Shown piece by piece: positions 7,831 to 20,300 of a stretch of DNA of 64,000 nucleotides. The position numbers were made by a program, and so were the translations under genes. Below the pieces are notes generated by a model. It was not told where the DNA came from, made no database searches, and saw only the letters and a program-made list of their open reading frames with translations. The number at the start of each line of letters is the position of its first letter. Position 1 is the stretch's first letter. Source of the DNA: Brevibacillus fortis (GTDB taxonomy: Bacteria > Bacillota > Bacilli > Brevibacillales > Brevibacillaceae); NCBI RefSeq assembly GCF_003013395.1, contig NZ_PXZM01000033.1, positions 50,626 to 114,625 on the forward strand, read 5' to 3'.

Positions 7831-10161
7831 CTATTTAATGAGCTTGGCCGCTTCGTATTCGTTTGGGGAAAGCTGCTGACTGACGCCAACATCGATGTTG
7901 TTCTTGATGAGGAACAGCTTTTGTCCAAGTGGTGCCAATGAGTGAGTCTTCTCTGGCAAGACTGCAAGCTCCTTAACGCCTGCCCGCTGAAACACATCGA
8001 GCCACTGCTGGACAGTCATGAAGGTCGATTGCGTATTTTTCCGGTCATCTACAGGTGGAGTCATCATGAAAGCCTGGGAGATGAGCATTTCTACGAATTC
8101 TCGTGTTGGCTCGGTAATAATCATCCAGCCTCCCGGTGCAAGGGTCTTCAACAGCCCTTGGATGACTTCATCCGTGTCCCGCGCGTTGTTCAACATGCCT
8201 GCTGCAATCACGATATCGAAGCTGCCTTCTGTGAGACCTTGTGCAAACAAATTTTTGTCGATATCAACCACCTGATATTTCATCCATAAGCAATCTTTGT
8301 ACCGTTCACGTGCGGACGATAAGAAAAAGTGGGAAACATCTGTGTACACATACTCCACATTCAGTCCTTTGGAAACAGACGCCTTCAGGCGGTCCACAAC
8401 TACATCACTAGTCGCACCAGTCCCAGCGCCTACCTCCAGGATACGAAGCGAATTTGTAGTAGACGCGATCCGCGCTACGGCTTCTGCGACCGACTTGTTC
8501 AAATAACGCGCTATAAGGGTGTCCCGATAAAGCGCATTGGCAACATTCATGCGCCCCTCAGGAAATAGCAGCAAAGCAGCTTGCTGGGTATCATCCATCA
8601 GCTGTGACAGCCGATCCGCATTGTCCTTGAGATAGTCCATGACGAGCGGTGAGCCCAGCTTGCCATTCCAAGCGTTTTTGGCTAAATCCCACCGTCGTTC
8701 TACTTCCTCTCGCGTCATCTGAATGCCGCATTGATACTCCCCAGCGGCAAACTTCAGGTAGCCACGATCCGTCAATATGTGCAGCCAGCGCCTGATAACT
8801 GGCTGATGACGTTCTGCTACGCTTGCAGCAGTGAAAATGTCTGACGCCGTATAGGATTGTTGTTCAACAGTCAGTGCTCCTTGGGATTGCAACGCAAGCA
8901 GCATGGAGGCCACCGCTGCTGCATCCAGGCGTTCAATGCACGTATTTACCTGTTGGGCATCTATCCCTTTTAGCTCACTCTCGGCAGGCGCTGTGCATGC
9001 AAAGACATCGTTGTTTTCCGCCAAAGTCGCTTCATTGGGTGATGCTGTGTCGTCAAGTTCGTCGACCGGAATGCTCCAGGCTATTTGATCGAGAGACGCT
9101 AATGACAGCGGCTCATGGCTGCCATTCGAGCGCAGCACGGGATATCCCAATGCCTGCGTCCATTCTTGCCACTGTCGTGAGCACAATAGCTCCTGCTGCG
9201 CACGTGTTTCCATTGCAGCCTTATCGACCTGCCCCATGATCATCTCCCGCATGATGAATAAATCGCGGCCGATAGCTCGCGGCCACTGCTTCGTGAGAAT
9301 ATCCCGATAGGTCGGCGTCTCTTGCGGCCCCAGAATGTGTGTACTATTTTCCAGCATGTGTACTGGTGGGGACACTGTCAGCTCACCGTGAATGTCGGGA
9401 ATATCTGGTACGTGCAGACGTGGATGCCACACGACGGGACCATGCGTGTCTGTAAGCGACAAACTCCCGCCGGCCACACCAATCGTCACTCGATGGAGCA
9501 GATGTAGATGGTTGTCTGGATCTTCCGGATCGACTTCATTGTGGGCGCGCAGCGTGATCGGAATTTTGCCCAGCTGTCCGATCAACACTTGAAACGGCCC
9601 CTCATCCTTGATGACATGACTGATTTTCCACGGACGAATAGAAGGGAGGGCTTCCTGCAAAATATGCATGAGCGGGAAAGACACCTGTGTAGCGCATGCA
9701 GCATCGATGTACAAGGCAGGCTGCACAGCCAGCATCGTACGAGCGCAAGCAATAAAGCGGCGAACAGCAGGCAAATGTACGTAGAGATCGCCCGTCATAA
9801 AATGAACACCGTTCTGCTTGGCGTGCTTTAGGCACAGCGCCAAATCTTTGTGGTGGATCGGCTCCTCCGAAATGACGTGAATGCCCTTTGCAAGCAGTTG
9901 AATCGATAGCTCTGTTCCATGACCGCCCATCACGGTGGAACGCAATACGACGCAAGCCAAATCAATATCTGGAGGTAATTGATTCACATCGGTGTACAGC
10001 GGGATGCCATTTCGCTCTGCGCATTGACGCGAGCGTTCACTTCCTTTTGCCAGTAACCCTACCAGTTCGAACTGCTCAGGCAATGCCTTAACCGCTTCCA
10101 AGTAGAACTGTCCAAAGCGGGAACCGCATACCACAGTACGCAACTTACGATTCTTTGTCAT
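7831..10161 (-). CDS. Thiazolinyl-imine reductase fused to a SAM methyltransferase
   Basis: 776 residues. The first ~370 are a Gfo/Idh-type NADPH reductase of the PchG/Irp3/YbtU family (VVCGSRFGQFYLEAV, then EEPIHHKD), which reduces an enzyme-bound thiazoline to thiazolidine. From ~420 follows a winged-helix-like segment and a class I methyltransferase with intact motif I, ILEVGAGTGAT, and late motif TLAPGGWMIITEP. This C-terminal half resembles the methyltransferase-like inserts inside the A domains of the neighbouring synthetases, not stand-alone enzymes. PchG homologues are normally only ~350 residues, so the fusion is unusual. The likely role is reduction plus N- or C-methylation of the growing chain. 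Start ATG has AGGGGTGA upstream; operon member. Confidence 0.85.
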   Translation of the reverse strand: MTKNRKLRTVVCGSRFGQFYLEAVKALPEQFELVGLLAKGSERSRQCAERNGIPLYTDVNQLPPDIDLACVVLRSTVMGGHGTELSIQLLAKGIHVISEEPIHHKDLALCLKHAKQNGVHFMTGDLYVHLPAVRRFIACARTMLAVQPALYIDAACATQVSFPLMHILQEALPSIRPWKISHVIKDEGPFQVLIGQLGKIPITLRAHNEVDPEDPDNHLHLLHRVTIGVAGGSLSLTDTHGPVVWHPRLHVPDIPDIHGELTVSPPVHMLENSTHILGPQETPTYRDILTKQWPRAIGRDLFIMREMIMGQVDKAAMETRAQQELLCSRQWQEWTQALGYPVLRSNGSHEPLSLASLDQIAWSIPVDELDDTASPNEATLAENNDVFACTAPAESELKGIDAQQVNTCIERLDAAAVASMLLALQSQGALTVEQQSYTASDIFTAASVAERHQPVIRRWLHILTDRGYLKFAAGEYQCGIQMTREEVERRWDLAKNAWNGKLGSPLVMDYLKDNADRLSQLMDDTQQAALLLFPEGRMNVANALYRDTLIARYLNKSVAEAVARIASTTNSLRILEVGAGTGATSDVVVDRLKASVSKGLNVEYVYTDVSHFFLSSARERYKDCLWMKYQVVDIDKNLFAQGLTEGSFDIVIAAGMLNNARDTDEVIQGLLKTLAPGGWMIITEPTREFVEMLISQAFMMTPPVDDRKNTQSTFMTVQQWLDVFQRAGVKELAVLPEKTHSLAPLGQKLFLIKNNIDVGVSQQLSPNEYEAAKLIK

Positions 10162-10170
10162 ACGTCACCC

Positions 10171-11286
10171 CTACTTCATTTCCGTGATGGAATGCATAAG
10201 TTCAACCTGCTGCTCGCGAAGCGCATCAATCAAACGTGTCGCCGATACGCCTTCTGCCACGAAAAAGCAGCCTGTTTTGCTGTTGTGATCTTCCGCGATC
10301 AAGTGGGCCACCGTGGCCGCGATGATGCCAGATATCCGATTCCAGTCGCTCGGGTACAGAAGAGTGGAGAAGACCCGAACTTTTTTGCCGTCACGCTTTC
10401 CGGTCGCATGCAGGTGGAACATTGTAAAATCTTTCACGCCTGGCTTCTTCGCCTCAAACTGTTCCAGCAGCAGCTTGGCTGACGCTCTTTTTTGTTCCTC
10501 GGTCTTGTATTGCTGCATGGCCTTGATCATCACAAATTGATTCAGGATGGCATTGCTTTGATAGCTGTTGTAAAAATAAGCGGATTCGATTTGATGCTGC
10601 TTGGTCATAAGGCCAAATTCCTTGGTCACTACCGGATAGGTATCGCGTTTGCCAGCGGGATTTGGAAACGTGTAGTTGCGATGGAACGGCCCGTCTATTT
10701 TTTTGACTTCGCCTTGCTTGAAGTAAGACATTCCCCACCCGGTATCTTCTTCAATGCTGCAGACGATGTCATATGCCGCATTGAGTGAGAACCCGCCCTG
10801 TCCTGCAAAAAAGACTTCGAGCAAATCGATTTCGTCCAAATCATTTTCAGCGACGTAAGCTGGGAAGACTTCCGACAGTCCCGGGTAAACTCCAGCAGAG
10901 ATGATAAACAACAGTCCCTTTTCCTCAATTTCCTGCTTTCGTGCGAGCAATTGTTGATACAGATGCTCATCTCCGGACACATCTACGTAATGAACCTCAT
11001 GCTTGAGGCATGCGACAGCAACTTTATCAACGATTTGCTTGGAGGGCCCTGCACAATTGATGACGAGATCGACTCGACCGCAAAAGTCATGCAGTTCCTC
11101 CTCGTTGAATACATCCACCTGCTGGCATTCCAGCCTACCGTCCGTCCCAGTAAAAAGCTCGCTTAGCTTTTCAGGATTTCTGCCACCCAGCAAAATCGGA
11201 TAGTTCGTCCTAGACAGAATCGTTTGAAAGGCTGCATGGCCTACAACACCAGTCGCTCCCAAAATGCCAATCTTTTTGATATCCAA
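10171..11286 (-). CDS. Saccharopine-dehydrogenase-like NAD(P)-dependent reductase
   Basis: 371-residue cytoplasmic oxidoreductase with an N-terminal Rossmann motif GATGVVGHAAF and the family segment INCAGPSKQIVDKVAVACL followed by HYVDVSGD. Members are often found in natural-product loci, where they act on imine or carbonyl intermediates. Here it would be a second reductive tailoring enzyme beside the thiazolinyl-imine reductase, but the reaction is not known. The start is a TTG (11284-11286): an AGGAGGGAG ribosome site lies six bases upstream, and residues before it do not fit the family. It overlaps nothing and sits ten bases before the reductase/methyltransferase gene. Confidence 0.8.
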   Translation of the reverse strand: MDIKKIGILGATGVVGHAAFQTILSRTNYPILLGGRNPEKLSELFTGTDGRLECQQVDVFNEEELHDFCGRVDLVINCAGPSKQIVDKVAVACLKHEVHYVDVSGDEHLYQQLLARKQEIEEKGLLFIISAGVYPGLSEVFPAYVAENDLDEIDLLEVFFAGQGGFSLNAAYDIVCSIEEDTGWGMSYFKQGEVKKIDGPFHRNYTFPNPAGKRDTYPVVTKEFGLMTKQHQIESAYFYNSYQSNAILNQFVMIKAMQQYKTEEQKRASAKLLLEQFEAKKPGVKDFTMFHLHATGKRDGKKVRVFSTLLYPSDWNRISGIIAATVAHLIAEDHNSKTGCFFVAEGVSATRLIDALREQQVELMHSITEMK

Positions 11287-11309
11287 TGTTCTCTCCCTCC
11301 TAGCCTGCT

Positions 11310-11340
11310 CCCCGCTTTTTTCTACCAAGAGAAGGCGGGG
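11310..11340 (-). other. Intercistronic hairpin in the siderophore operon
   Basis: ccccgc (11310-11315) pairs with gcgggg (11335-11340) and the inner bases add A-T pairs. It lies in the gap between the large synthetase and the saccharopine-dehydrogenase-like gene, directly in front of that gene's ribosome site. There is no T-run after it on the coding strand, so it is more likely an mRNA processing or stability element than a terminator. Confidence 0.35.
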
Positions 11341-11393
11341 CTGCGCCTGCCACCGAGTCGCAGCCCACCTACTCATCTGCGGTTTTTCTTTAT

Positions 11394-14300
11394 TTAAATG
11401 GTACCCTCGTCAAAATCCGCTGCGAGATCCTCCGTTGCCTGTGTGCTCGTCTTGATCAGCTCAGCTAGGGTGCAAATCGTGGAAGCTTCAAACAAGCTTT
11501 GCAGAGACAAATCAATCTGGTATCTCTCTCTCAAAAGATTGAGGCATTGGATCGCGCGCAATGAGTCTCCACCCCGTGCAAAAAAGCTATCGTGGATGCC
11601 GATTTCCCCTACACCAAGCACCTCTTCCCAGACGCTTGCGAGCTTGACTTCGAGCTCGTTGGAAGGTGCTACATGCGTCTTTTTCGGCATGCTTGCCTTT
11701 CTTTTGCCAAGCTTTGTGATTGCTTTTCGATCTACTTTTCCATTGGCAGATAGAGGCAGTTCATCTAGCAGCACGTACTCGCTTGGCACCATGTAGTCAG
11801 GCAAGCTATTCCGCAGGGCTTCGGACAACTTTTCTGGCTGGAACAAACGAACTACTTCCGGTGCTTGCGCCACAATCAGATGGCGATCGAACGCCTCTGC
11901 GGCCTGACCTTTATCCGGAATGGCAAGGACGTTGGTGAAGCCTTGTTTTTCCAAGCACGCTCGCCATTGCTCTACTGTAAACAGCGGAAGATGATTGGCT
12001 TTGCGCTCATCCTCCAGATGGCTAAACCCATCCTCGAAGAAGCCGACAGTGGTTAGCAGCAGACGACTGTTGCGAGTCGACTCAACCAGGAACAGAAGTC
12101 CCCCAGGTGCGAGCAGCCCTTTCAAGTTCGCAAGGGTTTTCCCTATATCACGAGCGCGATGCAGCGTATTGTCCGCAACAATGACGTCAAACGAATGCGG
12201 CTCATAGCCTTGCGCAAGCGGTGCTACGTTCATGTCAAGCTGACCGTATTCCAGCGGGGCCTGCTCTCCCCACTCCTTCTTTGCCCTGTCGGTAAAAAAG
12301 GAAGATTCGTCGACGTACAAATAACGACTGCGTTCTGCTGGCAAGGTGGACACCAGCGTTTGCGTCAAGCTTCCGGCTCTCGTGCCAAGCTCTAGCACCC
12401 GCAGTGTCTTGTCAGACGGATGGTGGTTTACGATGCTGCCAAGCACCGTCCCGGCAAGACTTTTGTAAAACTCCCGCGTCAGGTCAAATCGGCTCAATCC
12501 CGCAGGTGTTAAGAAGGCATCTTCTGCTAGAAATAGCTCCAGCGGATCGAGCTCACCGGTTAACAGACCAATAAACAACGGATAGTCGCGACGGAAGACA
12601 GCTTCGAGCTCTCGTGCTGATTCCGTACGAAGCGAAGGAGCTGACAGAACCTCATCCGGCACACCTTCATGCAAGGAACGCAGACTTATGTACGTACCCG
12701 CAGCGTGTTTTTCCAGCAAGCCCTCTTCTACTAGCACTTCCAGCCAATGCGCAAGCAAGGTCTGATAACGCGGATGAATCTGAAAACGATTCATGAGCTC
12801 CGTGATCGAAGCGCTGTCTCCTACTTGCGAGAACATTCCCATATGCACAAGCGTGTGGCACATGTAGGCGGTGCTTACACGGTCAGCCTCCATCAGGAAT
12901 TGTGTGACGGCTTCCAAATCGACACTCGTCGCGGGAATGGTATCGGCCTGCGCGTGACCCATGCTGTTGATTGCCTGCCAACGAGCAGCACTTGCAGCGG
13001 GATCGGCTTGCTCTGTTTCGAATAACGTGGAATCCTTTTGGCGATCCAGCACCACATACCCGACCAAGCGCTTTTCATCCACTCCATCATCTGGCACAGC
13101 CACGACAACGTCTTTGAGCCCGTCATGACGCTTCAGTGCCGTCTCGATCTCGCCCAGCTCAATCCGATGCCCTCTGATTTTCACCTGGAAATCTTCCCGA
13201 CCGAGAAACTCCAGCGTGCCATCTGGTAAGTAACGGCCCAAATCCCCCGTGCGGTACAGTCGTTCTCCTGTCCGCGGATGCGTGATGAATTTCTCATTCG
13301 TCTTGTTTTCATCTCTCCAATAGCCTTTGGCGAGCCCAATGCCACTTATTAATAGCTGTCCCGGCACCCAAATAGGGCAATCCCCCATCGATTCGTTCAG
13401 CACATGGTAGCGCTGGTTGATCATCGGGCGACCGTACGGAATGCTTTTCCAGCTAGGATCGATGTCTTCGATAGCGAAAAAGTTTGACCAGATTGAGGCC
13501 TCTGTTGCTCCACCCAAACCGATCACCTGAACGTGAGGGAAAAACGACTTGATTTTGTCAGGCAAATCCAGTGGAATCCAATCACCGCTCAGCAAGACGA
13601 GACGCAACGAATGCGGCAAGTGAAGGTTTCTCCCCACGGCGTATTCGATCAGCATCTGCATCAGCGCCGGAACTGTGTTCCACACCGTCACCTGCTCAGC
13701 TTCCAGCCACTCTAGCCAGTGTGCAGGGTCTTTGGTTTTATCAGCATCCGGCATGACGATTGTTCCACCCGCGGCAAGCATGCCGAAAATGTCATAGACC
13801 GACAAATCGAAATTCAGATTGGACAAGGCGAGCACACGATCTTGTGGCCCCACTGCAAATCGTTGGTTGATATCTTCAATCGTGTTGACCGCGCCTCGAT
13901 GGTCGATCATAACTCCTTTTGGCAGGCCCGTTGACCCGGATGTATAGATGACATAGGCCAAATCCTCCAGCTGCCCGGCACCTGGTACTACTGCATTCAC
14001 CGTGCTTGCCTCATCCCTTGTCGTCATCTGATCCACAATCAGCCGCTCCACATCCGCAGGCCAGCCCAATCGCTCATCCAACCAAGACTGCGTCAGCACG
14101 ATTTGTACTTGCCCATCATGCAAAAGCTGAGAACGTCGTTCCTCTGGGTGCAGCGGATCGATCGGCAGATAAGCCGCCCCGGATTTCATAATCCCGAGCG
14201 TGGCTACGACCTGCTCCCAGCCCTTTTCCATTACAACAGCGACCAACGTATTCGGTTGGACTCCTTGCGAACGCAGCCTCTTCGCGATTTGGTCAGCAGC

Positions 14301-17300
14301 GTCTGCAAGCTCCCCATAAGTCAACGTCCGCTGCGTGGAGACCACGGCAGGTTGATCCGTTTGGCATGCAGCTTGTTTGGCAAATAGTCCGACGAGAGTT
14401 TCTGTGGATACAGGCGCTGTCGTATCATTTGCGGCAATTCTTTCTTCCAGTCGTGGGACAGCGATCAGACTAGGTGCTGACTCTTGCCAGACCGCTTCCT
14501 CTTCTGTCAGTCGATGCAGCAGTTCGCAATAAGCCGTAAACATGTCGGCAAGGAGTCCTTCTGGGAACAGTCCTTCTACGGCATCCCAGATCAACAGCAG
14601 TTCTCCGTCTTGCTCAACCACCTGATGGTCCAGCCATACCTGCGGCGTCTGCGTGATGTTGTAGACGAGCTTGCCCAGCCATTTTCCATCGGAGTCAGAC
14701 CCACTCCATTGCTCCACACCCAAGGCGCTCGTAAAGACGATCGGCATGGCAACACCGTTGTGCTCCCCTGTTTGCTTCGCCAATTCACGCTGGACTTGAA
14801 CCCCGCCCACATAAGGATGGTCCAAATCGCGCCATAGCTGCTGCTGCAAATTCCTACCTCGTTCCAATATCGTCACGCCAGCGGACAGCTCGACTGCCAG
14901 CAAGGTCAACGTAGTGAAGTCCCCCACGATTTCGTTAACCTGCTCATGCAACGGCAGTCGATTGAATTGCGTCAGGTTGATCGTAAAACGCGAACTCTTG
15001 CTCCATGCACCGAGGGTTTCGGCATACGCTGTCAGCAAAATCCCGGAAGGCGTCAGACCGACCTCTGCTGTCCGCTTTTTGAGTCGCTGCCACGCTTGGC
15101 GATTGAGTCTGGCTTCTAAACGATGGAAGCGCTGCTCAGTAATCGTGTCAGGATTTTTCGCCAAAGGCAGCTGTGGCGCAGGCGGCAAATCTGGCAGGCG
15201 GGACATCCAATAGTCCAGATCGCGTTGGTATAGCTCGGTTGATTTCAGCTCTTCTTGCGCCAGGACATAATCGCGGAAGCTCAGGTCCAGTGGCGCCAAA
15301 GACGCGTCTGGCTCATGATACAGCCTCGTCCACTCGCTCAAGAGGTGGAACATGCTCCACCCGTCAAAAATCAGGTTGTCAAAGCTGATATGCAGGCGAA
15401 CCCGTTCCTCTCCAAAGCGGGAGGCGCGCACGTCAAACAACGGCCACACATCCGTAGACAATACCTGATGGGACATTTCTTTCCGAATCGCTTGCAGCTC
15501 GGACTCAGCTTCTTCAGCCGATTGGTTCCGCAAATCCGTGACCTCGATCCGGTAAGCAGGAACCTGCTCCAAAATCTGCTGACGCCAGCCATCCGGCAAA
15601 ATCACGACCCGCATCATTTCATGGTGGTCAATTAATCGTTGCCAAGCCAGGTTGATCCGCTCCAGGTCCAATTGCTGCCCTTCGATTTCGAAATAGCAAT
15701 GCGTGGAGACATGCCCCAAGGCGTAAACACCACTGCGCCCGACCCAGTAGGCTTGCTGGATATCTGTTAGCGGGAACGGCTGATGCCTGTCTTGTGGTGC
15801 TAGTACAATTGCGGGCAAGCCTGACGCTGTTTCTGTTTGTTCCAATAGCGTCTGCACATGCTGGGCAAGTCCGGTAATCGTCGGCTTTTCAAAAATGCGC
15901 CCTAACGACAGCTCTACTGCAAGCTTGCTACGAACCATCGCACTGAGTCTGGTTGCCAATAGCGAATCTCCGCCGAGCTCGAAATAGTTGTCTGTGACCC
16001 CTACCCGTTCCACTTCAAACAGCTGGCACCAAATAGCCGCGAGTGCTGTTTCGATCGGTGTCGTTGGAGCTGTATACCCTTTTTCTGCTTTGGCCTTCAT
16101 CAGGCTGTCAGGAGTCGGCAGGGCTTGCCGATCTACCTTGCCGTTTGCAGAAAGTGGCAGTTCGTTCAACAAAAGAAAAGCGGTCGGAACCATGTAATCA
16201 GGCAGCTTTTGACTCAAGAAGCCGGATAGTTGTGCAGCGTTGAAGCGCTTGGCTTGTAGTGGCGCATGCGCAACCAGTACATGCTGACCCAAATCGTTCT
16301 GTTCCGGGAAAGCTGCCATTTGTGCGAAGGATTGCTGCTGCAAGGCTTGCTGCCATGCTTCCACCGACAACAAGGGGCGCTGTTCATTCCGCCGCTCGTC
16401 TTCGAAATGCGTAAAGCCATCTTCGAGAAATGCCGTGCTGATTTGCTGCAATCGGCTGTTGCGCGTCATCTCCAGCAAAATCAGCATGCCTCCCGGAGCC
16501 AAAAGGCTTTGTACATGCGAGAGGGCCACACCGATGTTTTTCGCACGATGCAGGGAATCAGAGGCGATTACAACGTCGAACTGATGTGCTTCAAAGCCTT
16601 GCGATTGTGGACTTTGATCGATATCCAGCAGCTGATAGTGCACAAACGGATACGCCCGGAATCTCGCTTTTGCTGCCTTCGTAAAGAAAGTCGAGGTGTC
16701 TGTGCATGTAAAATGTGCTGCATCTGCCGGGAGCGCAGCCAGCAATGATTCCGTCAGCGTCAGGCTCCTCGCACCAATTTCCAGAACACGTATCGGTTCA
16801 GACCTTTCTCCCAAACGATGTACAAGACTTTCAACCATCGCCAGTGCTGCACTGTCTCGATGCTTTGCACCAGGAAGTGTCTGCATCAGATCATTCGGAG
16901 TCAGACTTAATTCCTCCGAGAAGAAATGGGCTAACGGATCAAGCTCACTACGCAAAAGCGCAACACTCTTGTCATTGACTTGCTCCAAGTAACGCACAAG
17001 AGCTTGTGCTTGTTGTTCCCATGCAGGCGATACTTGAGAGACTTGCGACTTTTCCAGCCATTCAGTCAGGCTCGCCTGCGTGATGCTATAAACATCCGAT
17101 TTGTCTTTACGGACAAAACCTTCGTCCTCCAATGATTGAAGCCACTGTCTGACCAGCCCGCGATAACGTTCTTGAATCCTGCAGCTCTGCATCAAATCAT
17201 CGAGAGAGTATGTGGCGTGTGGTTCAAAATTCACTCCCGCCATCTCCAATGCGCGGTAGATGAATCGAACGGCAAGTTGCTCCTTATACGCCCAAAACGA

Positions 17301-20300
17301 TGAGAAATCTTCAGGTTTGATGCTTGCAAAATGCTCCGACAAGGTCTGCACACGCCCCGTCTCCAGAACATCTGCCCACAGTTCTTCGCTCTTTTTCGGT
17401 TCTGCCTCTACACGATCAAACAGCGCTGATTCACTTTCCCGTTCAGGCACCACATACCCAACCAGCTGCCTATTCTCGCGGGGATCACCTACTGCTGTCA
17501 CAACTGCATCACGAATCCCCGGATGCTGCTTCATAGCCGATTCGATTTCACCCAGCTCGATGCGATGCCCCCTAATTTTCACCTGGAAGTCCTTGCGCCC
17601 GAGAAATTCAATGGTCCCATCCTGCCAGTAGCGTCCGAGATCACCAGTCCGATACCAGCGTGAACCGTTCCAGTTGACAAAGCGCTCTGCGGTCAGCGCA
17701 GGATCACCCCGATAGCCTACTGCCACACCTGCTCCGCCAATCCACAATTCCCCCTCTACCCAATCAGGGCAATCACGTCCATGGGCATCGACAACCCGAT
17801 AAGCCTGATTCGCGAGCGGTCGACCGTACGGAATCGATGTCCAATGAGCGGGCAAGGGCAACGTAACATCAAAAAAGTTGGACCAGATCGATGCTTCTGT
17901 CGCTCCCCCCATCGCCACAAGCTGGCTGTTCGGTGCGAGCTGGTTCAGGCGTTGCGGCAAATCGAGACCGATCCAGTCCCCGGAAAGCATCGCCAGCCGA
18001 AGTGGTAAACTCTCGTACAGTCCGCTCTCCGCAGCGATCAAGAGCATATCGAGCAGCACAGGCACAGAGTTCCACAGCGTCACCTGATGCTGGTCGACCA
18101 ATCTCGCCCAATGAGCTGCATCCCGTCGCAACTCTTCGCCAATGAGTACAATCGAACCGCCTACACTGAGCAATCCGAACAGGTCATAAACAGACAGGTC
18201 AAAATCAAGCGAGGAAACCGCCAAAATCCGATCCGTTTGCCCAATTCCATAGCGTCTGTTTATTTCTGAAATGGTGTTCCACGCCCCGGAATGACTGATT
18301 TCTACCCCTTTTGGTTCACCCGTAGAGCCAGAAGTAAAGATGATGTAGGCAAGACTGTCAAAAGAAATCGGCACGGGTTCAGCCAGCGGTGAGACATTCA
18401 ACGCATCCGTAACGGACAGAACAACAGCATCTTCCGGCCACACAAGCGTCTGCACCAGCTCCGTATCCGTAAGCACATAGCGAATCCCCGCTTTTTGATG
18501 AATGCGCTCACGCCTTGTAGAAGGCTGCCCAATTCCGACTGGGACGTAGCATGCTCCTCGTGCCACGATACCGAGAACCGCCGCCACTTGATCGATTCCG
18601 CGCGGTAGGCTGACTGCCACAGGGTCTCCTGCTTCAACACCTTGCTTTTGGAGATACGCTGCAATCTGCAGTGCGTACTGCGCTAACTCGCCATACGAAT
18701 AAGTAGCGGAAGCATGACTATCGATTAGGGCCATCTCTTGCGGATTCTCTCTTGCATAGGCAAAAAATGCGCTGTGCAAGCATTGACTCTGTTGCGATTG
18801 GGAAGCGTCTACAGCCTGATCATTCCTCTTCTGTTCCAAACCGGGAAGCAGCACGGATGTAGCTTGCCAGTCATTGTCCTCCATCGCCAAGGAATCCATC
18901 AGCTGGCAAAAGGCGCCGAACATTTGGTCAATCATCCCGTCAGGAAACAGCTCATCAACCGCATCCCACGCCAGCAGGAGTCCTCCGTCCATTTCATACG
19001 ACTGGAAATCGAGCCATACTTGCGGCGTTTGCGAGATCATGTAAGAGAGCTTGCCCAATGTGTCTCGGCATTCGTCATTGATCAGCGGCGTACCCAAATT
19101 GCACGCGAACACCACCGGGGCAAAATCCCGCTCTCCCCGACGGACACGCGCTAGGTCGCGCTGTAGCTGTACCCCGGAATAAGCGGCATGTGCCACATCT
19201 TGATGAAATTGCGATTGTACAGATTGCACACGCGAAAGAAAAGAGGATGGCTCCCGCATGTCAACTGCTAGCAGTAGCAGATTGGTAAAATCGGCAACGA
19301 CGTCTTCGATTCCCGCGTCTCCGGTTTGGCGATCGAATAACGGAATGTTGATGAGAAACTGCGACTGGGTGCTCCAACGATCCAGTACCTCTGCATAAGC
19401 CGCTAACAGTACCATCGCTGGAGTGACGCGATGTGCTGCGGATCGTTTTTGCAAAATGGCCCAATCGGCTGCCTTCATGAAATGCGTTCGTCGTGTAAAA
19501 ACAGGCGACTTGATCATTTCCGGCTTTTCTTTCAGGGGCAAGCCTGGCGCTCCCGGCAATGTGGAAAGGCGCTCCTGCCAATAGCGGGCTGCTTCCTGTC
19601 TGTCCTGTGCCCGGCGTTGTGCCTCTTGCTCCAGATAATGGGCAAAGCTCCAATTGGTCGGGGCAGCAGGCTGGATGTCTCGTGCATAAGCTGCCGCCAA
19701 ATCGCGTAATACGATGTGCAGACTCTGTACGTCAGCGACCAGCAAATCCAGATCAAAATGGATGCGGGTACGGCCTTCTGGCAACAAGCTCAGCTCCAAG
19801 CCGGCTACTTCTCCCGCTTCCACCGCCAGACGACGATGAGACAGCCGATCTCGTATACGGTCTAGCTCCCTTGCCAATTCGTCCTCAGAAAAAGACCGCA
19901 GATCATGGATCGGTACACCAGTGGCCATCGGGACACTCATCACCTCTTGCTGTCCATCCGCCAAAAATCTGGCTCGAAGCATCGGATGATGCATCAGCAG
20001 CTTGCCCCACGCTGTTTCCAATCGATCCGGCTCCACGCCCGCACCATCGATTTCCAAGTACGCGTGGCACCCGACTCCTCCGAGAGGCTGATCATCCTGG
20101 CGTCCAATCCAGTAAGCGTATTGCACATCGGTGAGCGGGAAGGGTACATTCACCTCTACTTCCACATCTGCTTTCCTTTCGTCCACACGTGGAAGCGAGG
20201 CGCTGCTTTTTTGCAGCAACGCCTGCCAATCACGCAAGGTAGGAGCACCGACCAACTCGGCAAATGTAACCTTCACGCCTTCCTTGCGCCATTTGTTGGC

